DNA of 7,278 nt from Thermopetrobacter sp. (GCA_011374735.1 DRPD01000190.1:1-7278), one strand, 5' to 3'; counted from the first letter of the stretch, positions 1 through 7,016 are shown. The notes: generated by a model not told the origin, from the letters alone. Made by a program: numbers and translations.

Positions 1-205
1 GCACGTCGTCGCCGATGTTGTAGAGCAGCAAGGCCTGCACCGGATTGAGCTCCTTCTCGCCGTCGCGCTCGAATTCGTCCTTGACCACGTCGAGCAGCCG
101 CCGGTGCAGGCGCTCGATGAGGTTCAGGGCCTCCAGATAGCGGCGCTTGACCGGCGCCTCCCGTTCACCGCCGGGCCGCTCCTTTTGCAGCATCTGATGG
201 GTCAT
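1..205 (-). CDS. MarR-family (LdtR-like) transcriptional regulator, N-terminal fragment
   Basis: Only the first 68 codons are present; the gene continues beyond the left edge. The start is ATG at 205, preceded by AGGTG (plus-strand 211-215) with a 5-nt spacer, a good ribosome-binding site. The product has a charged N-terminus of about 20 residues, then RRYLEALNLIERLHRRLLDV and KELNPVQALLLYNIGDD. From memory this is the first helix and the start of the second helix of the alphaproteobacterial MarR-type winged-helix regulators related to Liberibacter LdtR, which controls an L,D-transpeptidase gene. The DNA-reading helix and wing lie outside the window, so function rests on N-terminal similarity only. 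It would act as a cytoplasmic dimeric DNA-binding protein; any target gene is unknown. It reads the same way as the upstream CinA-like gene, but a 168-bp gap suggests its own promoter. Confidence 0.8.
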   Translation of the reverse strand, partial: MTHQMLQKERPGGEREAPVKRRYLEALNLIERLHRRLLDVVKDEFERDGEKELNPVQALLLYNIGDDV

Positions 206-373
206 GATCGCACCTGTCACTTCACTTGCCAGTTTGACGCAACCAGGGGCGGGAAGGCTTGTCGTTCCGTCTCGTTCTCGTTGAACGCCCCCTCTGCCCT
301 CATGCGCACGACCCTAGGGCGACGGGCGTTAAGATCGCTTCAAGAAACCCGGTAAATTTATGATTAATCGCGT
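206..373. other. Intergenic region between the CinA-like gene and the MarR regulator
   Basis: This 168-bp gap carries the CtrA-like box near its right end, the AGGTG ribosome-binding site of the MarR gene at 211-215, a short inverted repeat TTG-ACG-CAA at 234-242 and a 5-bp stem CGTTC/GAACG at 273-287. No confident -35/-10 pair and no hairpin followed by a T-run could be found. It probably contains the MarR promoter, but its position cannot be fixed by eye. Confidence 0.45.
353..367 (-). promoter_or_regulatory. CtrA-like binding site upstream of the MarR regulator
   Basis: On the minus strand the sequence reads TTAATCATAAATTTA, that is TTAA-N7-TTTA, one base from the full CtrA consensus TTAA-N7-TTAA. 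It continues as ACC, as in many alphaproteobacterial CtrA sites (TTAACCAT...TTAACC). It lies about 150 bp upstream of the MarR start and just beyond the stop of the CinA-like gene, in an AT-rich patch that stands out in GC-rich surroundings. The match is seen in the sequence. Binding by CtrA is inference. Confidence 0.4.
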
Positions 374-1165
374 TCATTCCCAGGTGGCGGGCGGCGCGCT
401 CCCCCGCCGTTGCAGGCGTTCGATCAGGGCGCGCACCTCCCGTTCGGCGTCGCGCAACGCCTTCTCGTCGCGGCCGCGCAGCACGATGTGCGCGCCGAAG
501 CGATCCGACCCGTCCGGAGCCTTCTCGTAGAACGGATAGGAGCCGATGGAGACGCCCGGATGACGCGCCGCGATGTCGCCCAGCGGCACGCCCAGATCGC
601 CCTCCGGGATCAGCGCCTCGATGCTGACGCTCTTCGCCGGCCGCCCGCCCTTCAGCATCGGCGCCAGCTCGTGCAGCATGGCCCGCATCACCTGCGGCAC
701 GCCGGCCAGCACGAACACGTTGCCGATGGCGAATCCCGGCGCCTTCGACACCGGATTGGCGATCAGCGCCGCGCCTTCGGGGATGCGCGCCATGCGCAGG
801 CGGGCGTCCGTCTCTTCGCGCCCCAGTTCGCGGAAGTATGCGCGAAGGATGCGCAACGCCTCCGGATGATGATCGATCGGCACGCCGAACGCCTTCGCCA
901 CCGCGTCGGCGGTGATGTCGTCGTGGGTGGGGCCGATGCCGCCGGTGGTGAACACGTAATCGTATTTCTCCTTGAGCGCGTTGAGCGCGGCGACGATCTC
1001 GTCTTCCTCGTCGGGCACGATGCGCGCCTCTTTCAGGTCGATGCCCCGTTCGGCAAGAAAGCGGGCGATGGTGTTGATGTTGGCGTCCGGCGTGCGCCCC
1101 GACAGGATTTCATCGCCGATCACCAGCACCGCCGCGCTGGGGTTGTTGTCCGCTTGCTTGTTCAT
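374..1165 (-). CDS. CinA/MoaB-domain protein (competence/damage-inducible protein A N-domain family)
   Basis: The product is 263 aa. The start at 1165 is chosen because GGAAG (plus-strand 1171-1175) sits 5 nt upstream and the protein then begins directly before the MoaB fold; an in-frame ATG at 1225 would add 20 unrelated residues and overlap the divergent gene. Visible motifs are GDEILSGR (residues 17-24), TTGGIGPTHDDIT (73-85), NPVSKAPGF (137-145) and LAGVPQVM (153-160), the molybdopterin-binding signature of the COG1058/MoaB-Mog superfamily. The length fits the single-domain form: the C-terminal PncC/CinA nicotinamide-nucleotide amidase domain of long CinA proteins is absent, replaced by about 90 residues typical of the short alphaproteobacterial version. 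It is a cytoplasmic protein. Family members bind molybdopterin or a nucleotide-like ligand, but the reaction of this short form is unknown. A weak promoter-like pair (TTGAGA at 1225-1220, GATCCT at 1202-1197, 17-bp spacer) lies upstream on the minus strand. Confidence 0.9.
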   Translation of the reverse strand: MNKQADNNPSAAVLVIGDEILSGRTPDANINTIARFLAERGIDLKEARIVPDEEDEIVAALNALKEKYDYVFTTGGIGPTHDDITADAVAKAFGVPIDHHPEALRILRAYFRELGREETDARLRMARIPEGAALIANPVSKAPGFAIGNVFVLAGVPQVMRAMLHELAPMLKGGRPAKSVSIEALIPEGDLGVPLGDIAARHPGVSIGSYPFYEKAPDGSDRFGAHIVLRGRDEKALRDAEREVRALIERLQRRGSAPPATWE

Positions 1166-1206
1166 GTAGGCTTCCGGTTCATCGCTCCACCGGCCAAGGA
1201 TCGCCC

Positions 1207-1962
1207 ATGTTCCGCCTTTTCTCAACCATCCTGATCACCCTCTTGCTCCTTGCGCCGTTGACCGCTCAGGCCGCCGACAGCCTGTGGATGCACAACGGCT
1301 CGCTGATGCGTTATCACGCGGCGGGCCAGGAGCGGATGTTCCTTTATGCCGCGCCGCGCGCCGGGCTGGCGCACCTGAAGGGCAGGATTCTGTTCTACGG
1401 CTGGAAGGACGAGGACACCCTGTTCGGCGTCGCCTACCTGTTCCGCAAGGGCTGCCGGCCTATCTCCTACCCCGTGCGCGGCCATGCAAGCGCCACCCGC
1501 ATCGTGCTCTACGGTGCGGTGCCGGATCGCGGGCGGAAGGGCTGCACCGTGCGCCGCTGGCGCGCCGAGGGGCCCGGCACGCGTCTCGTCTTCACTTACG
1601 AACGACGGGTGGCCGATGCGCCCGTCAACGTGCCGGAGCGCGTGGCGGCCGATTTCGAGGCGATCCTGCAGCGCCCATACATCAGGAAAGGCTTCGACAT
1701 CCCCGGCGGCGAAATTCTCATCACCGCGCCCGATTACGTGGCACCGCCCGGCCAGCCGCTCAACATCTTCGTCGAGGCGCGCTGCACGGGCCGCCGCCCG
1801 GCCATGCTGCGCCGTTTTCTCGCCTGCGCGCTCAAGGAGGCGCGCCGCGATCCGGCCAGCGGCGATCTGCTGCTGACCATGCTGCGCTATCACCATGCGC
1901 CGCCTCGCTGTGCCACCAGCCTGCATCGTGAAACGATCCCGTTGCGCGGCGCTTGCGATTGA
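1207..1962 (+). CDS. Secreted/periplasmic protein of unknown function with an N-terminal WxHNGS-type domain
   Basis: The product is 251 aa. The ATG at 1207 follows AAGGA (1196-1200) by 6 nt. Residues 1-22 form a clear Sec signal peptide: a short basic start, a leucine-rich core and an AQA cleavage site before Ala23-Asp24. The mature N-terminal half (about 25-131) contains LWMHNGSLMRYHA, MFLYAAPRAGL, FGVAYLFRKGC and ends LVFTY. From memory this pattern recurs in small exported proteins of rhizobia and related alphaproteobacteria that have no assigned function. Six cysteines (83, 113, 193, 207, 235, 250) are all in the exported part and could form disulfides; Cys83 and Cys113 belong to the first half. 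The second half (132-251) is arginine-rich and not recognised. The gene heads a likely operon with sfsA and map and is divergent from the CinA-like gene across only 41 bp. No function is assigned. Confidence 0.85.
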   Translation: MFRLFSTILITLLLLAPLTAQAADSLWMHNGSLMRYHAAGQERMFLYAAPRAGLAHLKGRILFYGWKDEDTLFGVAYLFRKGCRPISYPVRGHASATRIVLYGAVPDRGRKGCTVRRWRAEGPGTRLVFTYERRVADAPVNVPERVAADFEAILQRPYIRKGFDIPGGEILITAPDYVAPPGQPLNIFVEARCTGRRPAMLRRFLACALKEARRDPASGDLLLTMLRYHHAPPRCATSLHRETIPLRGACD

Positions 1963-1989
1963 GGCATGAGGGCGATATGCCTGCGGCCC

Positions 1990-2709
1990 ATGAAACTGCC
2001 GCAACCGATGGTGCGCGGGCGGCTGATCCGCCGCTACAAGCGCTTTCTGGCCGACGTGGCGCTGGATGACGGCACGCAAGTGACCGCCTCCACGCCCAAC
2101 ACCGGCTCGATGCTGGGGCTGCTGGATGAAGGCAACCCGGTGTGGCTGTCCGTCTCCGACGATCCGAAGCGCAAGTATCCGCACCGCTGGGAGCTGGTGG
2201 AAGTGAACGGCCCGGCCGGCACGGCGCTGGTGGGCCTGAACACCGCCCTGCCCAACCGGCTGGCCGAGGAGGCGCTGGCGGCCGGGGTGATCCCGGAACT
2301 GGGTGGCTACGGCGGCCTGCGCCGCGAGGTGAAGTATGGCGCGGAGAACAGCCGCATCGATCTGCTGCTGACCGACGGCGCGAAACCGGACGCCTTCATC
2401 GAGGTGAAGAACGTCACCCTGTCGCGCAGCCCCGGCGTGGCGGAATTTCCCGATGCGGTGACGGCGCGCGGCGCGAAACATCTGCGCGAGCTGGCGCGCA
2501 TCGCCGCCGATGGCGGGCGGGCGGCGATGATCTATCTCGCCCAGCGGCCGGACGTGGAGGTTTTCGAGGTGGCGGCGGACATCGATCCGGCCTATATGAA
2601 GGAATGGCTGGCGGCGCGCGCGGCCGGAGTGGAGATGTATGCGCTGGCCTCCGCCGTCAGCCCCGCCGAAGTGATCGCCAACCGCCCGATTCCGGTCAGG
2701 ACGCCATGA
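1990..2709 (+). CDS. sfsA: Sugar fermentation stimulation protein SfsA
   Basis: The product is 239 aa, close to the E. coli length of about 234. The ATG at 1990 gives MKLPQPMVRGRLIRRYKRFL, which aligns without gaps with the start of E. coli SfsA up to the RYKRFLADV block. An in-frame ATG at 1966 would add 8 residues; it has GAGG only 1 nt upstream and is the alternative. No good ribosome-binding site precedes 1990. Conserved blocks are TPNTGSMLG (residues 35-43), SDDPKRKYPHRWEL (56-69), NTALPNRLA (84-92), REVKYG (112-117), SRIDLLL (121-127), IEVKNVTL (137-144) and FPDAVTARGAKHL (153-165). Asp124 together with the Glu138-x-Lys140 element resembles a PD-(D/E)xK nuclease core. SfsA was described as a DNA-binding regulator of maltose genes in E. 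coli; its true biochemical role remains unsettled. It is cytoplasmic and translationally coupled to map through an ATGA overlap. Confidence 0.95.
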   Translation: MKLPQPMVRGRLIRRYKRFLADVALDDGTQVTASTPNTGSMLGLLDEGNPVWLSVSDDPKRKYPHRWELVEVNGPAGTALVGLNTALPNRLAEEALAAGVIPELGGYGGLRREVKYGAENSRIDLLLTDGAKPDAFIEVKNVTLSRSPGVAEFPDAVTARGAKHLRELARIAADGGRAAMIYLAQRPDVEVFEVAADIDPAYMKEWLAARAAGVEMYALASAVSPAEVIANRPIPVRTP

Positions 2710-3542
2710 ATCAGCCGCCTTATATCGACGCCGCCTCCGCCCCGCCCGCCCCCACCGGCCAGATCCGCCTGTGGGGGCCTGACGCCTTCGAAGGCATGCG
2801 CAAGGCCGGACGGCTGGCCGCGGCGGCGCTCGACATGCTGGCCGAACACGTCCACCCCGGCGTGTCCACCAACCGGCTGGACGACCTGGCCTTCGAGTTC
2901 GCCTTGGATCACGGCGCCACCCCGGCGCCGCTGTTCTACCGCGGCTTTCCAAAGAGCATCTGCACCTCGGTCAATCACGTGGTGTGCCACGGCATTCCCG
3001 GCGACAAGGTGCTGAAGGACGGCGACATCATCAACATCGACGTGACGCTGATCGTCGATGGCTGGCATGGCGACACCTCACGCATGTATCCGGTGGGCGG
3101 GATTTCCACCCGGGCCCGGCGGCTGATCGAAGTCACTCACGAGGCGATGATGCGCGGTATCGAGGCGGTGAAGCCCGGCGCCACCACCGGCGACATCGGC
3201 CATGCCATTCAGGAATACGCGGAAGCCGAACGCTGCGCCGTGGTGCGCGACTTCTGCGGCCACGGGCTGGGCCGGCTGTTTCACGACGCGCCGAACATCC
3301 TGCATTACGGCCGTCCCGGGGCCGGGGTGGAGCTGAAGCCCGGCATGTTCTTCACCATCGAACCGATGCTCAATCTCGGCAAGCCGCAGGTGAAGATCCT
3401 CAAGGACGGCTGGACGGCGGTGACCCGCGACCGCTCGTTGTCGGCCCAGTTCGAACATTCCGTGGGCGTCACCGAGGACGGCGTGGAGATCTTCACCCTC
3501 TCCCCGGCCGGCCTGCACAAACCGGGCCTGATGTCAGGCTGA
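2706..3542 (+). CDS. map: Type I methionine aminopeptidase
   Basis: The product is 278 aa. It removes the initiator methionine from nascent proteins in the cytoplasm and is normally essential. The ATG at 2706 overlaps the sfsA stop (ATGA) and has AGGA (2698-2701) 4 nt upstream. All five metal ligands of the pita-bread fold are visible: Asp112 in INIDVT, Asp123 in HGDTSRM, His186 in CGHGLGRLFHDAP, Glu219 in FTIEPM and Glu250 in QFEHSV. The substrate-binding histidines His95 (CHGIPGD) and His193 (FHDAP) are also present. SICTSVNHVVCHG is the standard type I block. The first 25 residues are a Pro/Ala-rich extension relative to the E. coli enzyme and lack the SH3-binding zinc fingers of MetAP1. 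The reading frame is open far upstream, but that part is a shadow of sfsA. The stop lies 9 bp inside the 3' end of the convergent transporter gene. Confidence 0.97.
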   Translation: MNQPPYIDAASAPPAPTGQIRLWGPDAFEGMRKAGRLAAAALDMLAEHVHPGVSTNRLDDLAFEFALDHGATPAPLFYRGFPKSICTSVNHVVCHGIPGDKVLKDGDIINIDVTLIVDGWHGDTSRMYPVGGISTRARRLIEVTHEAMMRGIEAVKPGATTGDIGHAIQEYAEAERCAVVRDFCGHGLGRLFHDAPNILHYGRPGAGVELKPGMFFTIEPMLNLGKPQVKILKDGWTAVTRDRSLSAQFEHSVGVTEDGVEIFTLSPAGLHKPGLMSG

Positions 3543-4943
3543 ACGCGCCGCCCGGGCCGGTTTCAGCGGCTCTTTCACCATCAAAAGCAACACCAGTCCG
3601 ATGGCGAAGAACACCAGAATCGGCGTCAGGCCGATGCGGAAGCTGCCGGAGAGCGCCGTGGTGGCGGAAATGGCCATCGGCACCAGGAAGCTGGTGGCCT
3701 TGCCGGTCAGCGCATACAGCCCGAAGAACTCGGTGATCTTGTCCTTCGGCGCCACCGACACCAGCAGCGTGCGGCTGGCCGCCTGCAGCGGGCCCACCGC
3801 CAGCCCGACGAGGATGCCGGCGATCAGGAACACTTTCTCCGACACCCCGGCGAACAGCCCGCCGCCTTCCGGCGGCGGCGGCACGGCGATGACGCCGAAC
3901 ACGTAATCCCTGCCCAGCGTCATGATGGTCACGGTGGCGAAGAACAGCACCAGAATGCCGCCGATGATGACCGGCCTGGAGCCCAGCTTGTCGTCCAGCC
4001 AGCCGCCGATGAACGAGCCGAACACGCCGACCAGATTGATGATCAGCCCGAAAATGCCCACCACCATGATCGGCCAGCCGAACACCGCCGCGCCGACGAT
4101 GCCGCCCAGCGCGAACACGCCCACCAGCGCATCCTTGTAGCTCATCGACGCCAGCAGATAGAGAAAGGCGTTGCGATGCTCGCGCCAGCCGGCCAGGGTG
4201 TCGCGCAACTGCTTCAGGCCGCTGCGGATGGCCTCTCTGGCGCCGGCCCGCTTCGGCGCGTCGGGGGTGAACAGGAACAGCGGCAGCACGAACACGAGAT
4301 ACCACACGGCGGTGAACGGCCCGGAGAACCGTTCGCCGGCGTAGGTGTCGTGGCTGAAGCCGAGGAGCGACGGCAGGCCGAACATGGTGCGCCCGTTTTC
4401 GCCGGGGATCACCAGCCCCAGCATGATGACGAGCGCCAGCAGGCCGCCGGCATAGCCCACCCCCCACCCTATGCCCGACAGCCGGCCCATCTTCTCGCGC
4501 CCCACCAGATCGGGCATCATGGCGTTGGTGAAGACGATGCCGAACTCCGCGCCGATGGTGGCCAGCACATAGCCGCCCAGCGCGATGAGAAACCCCGTCT
4601 CCAGGGTCGGCGAGGCCCACCACAGGGCGGCGGAACCCGCCACGTAGAACACCGAGAACAGGGCGATCCACGGCTTGCGCGGCCCGGTGGCGTCGGCGAA
4701 CGCGCCGAGGATGGGCGACAGAATGGCGATGACCAGCCCGGCGGCGGCGGTGGCGCCGGTCCACCAGGCCTGCCCGACCTCCGGCGAGGCGGCCAGCCGG
4801 GCGACGAAATAGGGGCCGAAGATGAAGGTGAAAATGAGGGTGAAGAACGGCTGCGCCGCCCAGTCGTAAAGCACCCAGCCAAGCAGCGCCGCCTTGCCGG
4901 CCTCCTTGGGTTCGCCGTTCTCCGCCGCCGCCAACGTGCTCAT
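3534..4943 (-). CDS. MFS transporter, UMF1 (Atg22-like) family
   Basis: The product is 469 aa, an inner-membrane protein. About twelve hydrophobic segments can be placed near residues 33-50, 62-83, 92-110, 116-136, 157-178, 208-226, 261-280, 283-312, 324-343, 370-386, 408-430 and 438-456, with a charged central loop at 228-258 as in MFS proteins. [13 protein letters not shown] (23-35) is the family's N-terminal WxxYDWANxxF signature, [13 protein letters not shown] (80-92) corresponds to MFS motif A between helices 2 and 3, and [25 protein letters not shown] (398-422) is the C-terminal UMF1 block. The substrate is unknown; bacterial relatives are annotated only as permeases. The ATG at 4943 is supported by AGGGG (plus-strand 4951-4955) 7 nt upstream. 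An ATG at 4950 is out of frame. A strong sigma70-type promoter precedes it. It faces map tail to tail with a 9-bp overlap and diverges from radC. Confidence 0.93.
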   Translation of the reverse strand: MSTLAAAENGEPKEAGKAALLGWVLYDWAAQPFFTLIFTFIFGPYFVARLAASPEVGQAWWTGATAAAGLVIAILSPILGAFADATGPRKPWIALFSVFYVAGSAALWWASPTLETGFLIALGGYVLATIGAEFGIVFTNAMMPDLVGREKMGRLSGIGWGVGYAGGLLALVIMLGLVIPGENGRTMFGLPSLLGFSHDTYAGERFSGPFTAVWYLVFVLPLFLFTPDAPKRAGAREAIRSGLKQLRDTLAGWREHRNAFLYLLASMSYKDALVGVFALGGIVGAAVFGWPIMVVGIFGLIINLVGVFGSFIGGWLDDKLGSRPVIIGGILVLFFATVTIMTLGRDYVFGVIAVPPPPEGGGLFAGVSEKVFLIAGILVGLAVGPLQAASRTLLVSVAPKDKITEFFGLYALTGKATSFLVPMAISATTALSGSFRIGLTPILVFFAIGLVLLLMVKEPLKPARAARSA

Positions 4944-4972
4944 GCGCCATCCCCTCCCCGCTTGTCGGCCCC

Positions 4973-5001
4973 ACTATACGCGCCCGCGCCGCGAGGTGCA
5001 A
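4973..5001 (-). promoter_or_regulatory. Sigma70-type promoter of the UMF1 transporter gene
   Basis: On the minus strand TTGCAC (5001-4996) is followed by exactly 17 bp and then TATAGT (4978-4973). These match 5 of 6 bases at both the -35 (TTGACA) and -10 (TATAAT) consensus. Transcription would begin near 4966, giving a leader of roughly 23 nt that contains the GGGGAGGGG ribosome-binding region. It is the clearest promoter in the window. Confidence 0.75.
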
Positions 5002-5018
5002 AAGGCGCGCTTTTCACA

Positions 5019-5054
5019 TTGACCCAAAGTCGCATGCTGTGCCTCAATAGAGGC
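5019..5054 (+). promoter_or_regulatory. Possible radC promoter with a short palindrome
   Basis: TTGACC at 5019-5024 matches the -35 box at 5 of 6 bases; the best -10 is the weak CTCAAT at 5043-5048 (18-bp spacer). The -10 region is also part of the perfect palindrome GCCTC-AATA-GAGGC (5041-5054), which could be an operator or a small hairpin at the start of the transcript. If this promoter is used, RNA starts near 5055, so the in-frame ATG at 5034 would not be in the message and radC must begin at 5070. Confidence 0.35.
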
Positions 5055-5069
5055 TGGGGAGAGAGCAGC

Positions 5070-5813
5070 ATGACCGACAAGGGCTTCGAGGATATCCATC
5101 CGGAAGCGGCGGGCGGGGCGGCCGACCGGGCCGCGCCGGCGGGTGCCTCCGTCAGCGGCCACCGGGCGCGGCTGCGCCGGCGCTTCCGGCAAGGCGGGCC
5201 CGAGGCGCTGGCCGATTACGAGATGCTGGAGCTGGTGCTGTTCCGGGCCATCCCGCGGCGCGACTGCAAGCCGCTGGCCAAGGCGCTGATCGCCCGTTTC
5301 GGCTCGTTCGCCGATGTCATCGCGGCGCCGCCGGCGCAGCTCGCCAGCGTGCCGGGCGTCGGCGAAACCGTCATCACCGAATTGAAGATCGTCGAGGCGG
5401 CGGCGCTGCTGCTGAGCCGCCAGCAGGCGCGCGAAAAGCCGGTGTTCGACGGCTGGGGGCGGCTCATCACCTATCTGAACGCCGCCATGGCGCGGCTGAC
5501 GCGCGAGGAGTTCCGGGTGCTGTTTCTCGACAACAAAAACCGGCTGATCGCCGACGAGGTGCAGAACCGCGGCACCATCGACCACACGCCGGTGTATCCG
5601 CGCGAGGTGGTGCGCCGGGCGCTGGAGCTGTCCGCCGCCAGCATCATCCTGGCCCACAACCACCCCTCCGGCGATCCCACCCCGTCGCGGGCCGACATCG
5701 AGATGACCAAGCAGATCGTCGCCGCCGCCGAGGCGCTGGCCATCCGCGTGCACGATCACGTCATCATCGGCCGCGACGGCCACGCCTCCCTGCGCGCTCT
5801 GGGGCTGATTTGA
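5070..5813 (+). CDS. radC: RadC family JAMM/MPN-domain protein
   Basis: The product is 247 aa. The ATG at 5070 is preceded by GGGGAGAG (5056-5063) with a 6-nt spacer. An in-frame ATG at 5034 adds 12 residues but lacks a ribosome-binding site. After an Ala/Gly-rich start come [10 protein letters not shown] (30-39), the usual UPF0758 N-domain with YEMLELVLF (50-58), a helix-hairpin-helix-like segment [15 protein letters not shown] (92-106), and the JAMM metalloprotease fold. Its metal motif is complete: His196-x-His198 followed by Asp209 in [14 protein letters not shown], with a candidate catalytic Glu at 146/147 in EEFRVLFLD. RadC was named for DNA repair, but the original radC mutation is in recG and the enzyme's real substrate is unknown. 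It is cytoplasmic. In related genomes radC commonly follows map on the same strand (from memory); here the transporter gene separates them. Confidence 0.95.
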   Translation: MTDKGFEDIHPEAAGGAADRAAPAGASVSGHRARLRRRFRQGGPEALADYEMLELVLFRAIPRRDCKPLAKALIARFGSFADVIAAPPAQLASVPGVGETVITELKIVEAAALLLSRQQAREKPVFDGWGRLITYLNAAMARLTREEFRVLFLDNKNRLIADEVQNRGTIDHTPVYPREVVRRALELSAASIILAHNHPSGDPTPSRADIEMTKQIVAAAEALAIRVHDHVIIGRDGHASLRALGLI

Positions 5814-5816
5814 ATC

Positions 5817-5933
5817 GGAAGCCGGAAACCGGAAACCAGAAGGGGTGTGGGGAAATGCTCCGGCTCAAACCGCCGGCATGGCGCGTTATCTGTTCGCGCC
5901 TTTCCGGTTTCCGGGTTCAGGTTTCCGGCTTCT
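5817..5933. repeat. Inverted heptamer-repeat hairpin between radC and the GH10 gene
   Basis: On the plus strand, bases 5817-5837 are three tandem heptamers, GGAAGCC-GGAAACC-GGAAACC, followed by a diverged AGAAGGG. On the minus strand, 5933-5899 reads as five heptamers: AGAAGCC, GGAAACC, TGAACCC, GGAAACC, GGAAAGG. The two blocks face each other, so 5818-5830 pairs perfectly with 5920-5932 (13 bp), and 5831-5837 pairs with 5906-5912 across a 7-nt bulge, around a core of about 55 nt. The right block lies inside the xylanase frame and encodes its tail. It could work as a bidirectional transcription end for the convergent genes, although no T-run follows. It may belong to a dispersed repeat family. 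Confidence 0.75.
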
Positions 5934-7016
5934 GGCCTCGAATGCCGCCAGCAGGGCGCCGAAGGCCGGCTTGGGCTGATAGGCGGCGTCGAACGGCAAC
6001 GGGCGCGGCGGGCGGCGGGTGCGCAGCTCGCCGTTCCTGGCCAATCCCGCATACCAGCTGTAATGATCGGCCAGCTGCCAGTTGATGACGGCGCGCACCT
6101 GCTTCACGCGCAGCACATGGGTCAGAAAATCCCGGTAGCGCCGCGCCACCAGCGCGTCGCGCCGCTTCACGTCATCGGGAAAGCTCTCGTCGTTGACGTC
6201 CAGCTCGGTGATGTCCAGCCGCCCCACCTTCGCACCCAGCTCATGCAGGAAACCGGCGAAGCGCGCGTCGTCATATGGCAGCTGCGGTTGCAAGTGGCCC
6301 TGAAAGCCCAGCGCATCGAGCGGCGCGCCGGCCTCCAGCAGCCCGTCCACCAGCCGCCGCATGCCCTTGCGGATGGCCCGGCCCACCGCGTCGTCGCGCT
6401 CGCAATGGGCCTCGTTGACGGCCAGCACCGCCTTCGGATCGGCGGCGCGGGCGCGTTTCAGGGCGCGGGCCACATAGGACGGGCCGAACGCCGCCAGCCA
6501 CGGCCCGTCGCGATAGCCGCCGGGCCTGCCATGGCCGGGCCAGAACGGCTCGTTCACCACGTCCCACACCGCCACCCGACCCGCGTAGCGCCCCACCACG
6601 GTGTCGATGTGTTCATCGAACACCCGGCGGATTTCGGCCAGCGACAGCCTCTTCAGCCAGCCCGGCGGGTTCTCGTTCCAGATCAGCGCATGGCCCCGGA
6701 ACGCCATGCCGGTGCGTTCCGCGAAGGCCACCAGCCGGTCGGCCGGGCCCCATTCCCAGCGCGCCGGGCCGTGCGGGCGCAGCCAGTCGAATTTCAGATC
6801 CACGTCGGAGGTGATGGCCCGGCAATGCCGCAGATACAGCGTCCGGTAGGCGGCGTCGTCGAACAACGCCCGGCTGGCCGACGCGCCGTATATCAGCCCG
6901 GCGCGCGCCGCCGCCGGGCCGAGAGCGGCCAGCGGGCGCGCCGCCGCCGGCGACATCGCCAGCGGCGCGGCGGCCAGCAGGCCCAGCGTCTTTCTGCGGG
7001 ACAGGCGCATCGACAT
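5886..7016 (-). CDS. Tat-exported glycoside hydrolase family 10 endo-1,4-beta-xylanase
   Basis: The product is 376 aa from the ATG at 7016 (ATG at 7010 is equally possible). MSMRLSRRKTLGLL carries a twin-arginine motif (Arg7-Arg8) followed by an Ala-rich hydrophobic stretch ending in AAARP, so export through Tat is expected. The catalytic domain runs from about residue 40 to 360. GHALIWNENPPGWL (108-121) is the GH10 substrate-binding block, Glu156 in WDVVNEP is the acid/base, LGFQGHLQ (236-243) is conserved, and Glu271 in DITELDV is the nucleophile; INWQLADHYSW (311-321) is the usual late tryptophan block. It would cut xylan internally, outside the cytoplasm. No carbohydrate-binding module is present. 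The last 12-15 residues (RSRKPEPGNRKGANR) come from a DNA repeat and are probably not part of the fold. No ribosome-binding site is seen at the start, which abuts a hairpin cluster. No other xylan genes are nearby. Confidence 0.93.
   Translation of the reverse strand: MSMRLSRRKTLGLLAAAPLAMSPAAARPLAALGPAAARAGLIYGASASRALFDDAAYRTLYLRHCRAITSDVDLKFDWLRPHGPARWEWGPADRLVAFAERTGMAFRGHALIWNENPPGWLKRLSLAEIRRVFDEHIDTVVGRYAGRVAVWDVVNEPFWPGHGRPGGYRDGPWLAAFGPSYVARALKRARAADPKAVLAVNEAHCERDDAVGRAIRKGMRRLVDGLLEAGAPLDALGFQGHLQPQLPYDDARFAGFLHELGAKVGRLDITELDVNDESFPDDVKRRDALVARRYRDFLTHVLRVKQVRAVINWQLADHYSWYAGLARNGELRTRRPPRPLPFDAAYQPKPAFGALLAAFEARSRKPEPGNRKGANR

Noticed and set aside
264..277. Possible alphaproteobacterial LexA box (GTTC...GTTC) upstream of the MarR gene
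   Set aside because: The spacer is 6 bp rather than the required 7, and the gene is not an expected SOS target.
312..319. CCCTAGGG palindrome as a terminator or operator
   Set aside because: It is too short, with no loop or T-run and no relation to other sites.
104..355. Small plus-strand open frame (83 codons)
   Set aside because: Its first part is antisense to the MarR gene, it has no ribosome-binding site and the product has no recognisable features.
410..1234. Long plus-strand open frame opposite the CinA-like gene
   Set aside because: The translation is Arg/His/Ala-rich with no recognisable motif; it is a GC-rich shadow of the clearly identified minus-strand gene.
1222..2952. 576-codon minus-strand open frame opposite the sfsA operon
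   Set aside because: It runs across three well-identified genes, has an Arg/Gly/Ala/His-rich composition and lacks any domain signal.
4176..5069. Upstream extension of the radC reading frame by about 300 codons
   Set aside because: This part lies antisense to the transporter, has shadow-type composition, and RadC proteins begin near the GHRARL block; 5070 has a good ribosome-binding site.
5810..6085. Plus-strand open frame starting at the radC stop with [14 protein letters not shown] peptide
   Set aside because: It is a translation of the heptamer repeat followed by the antisense strand of the xylanase; this is a typical spurious call.
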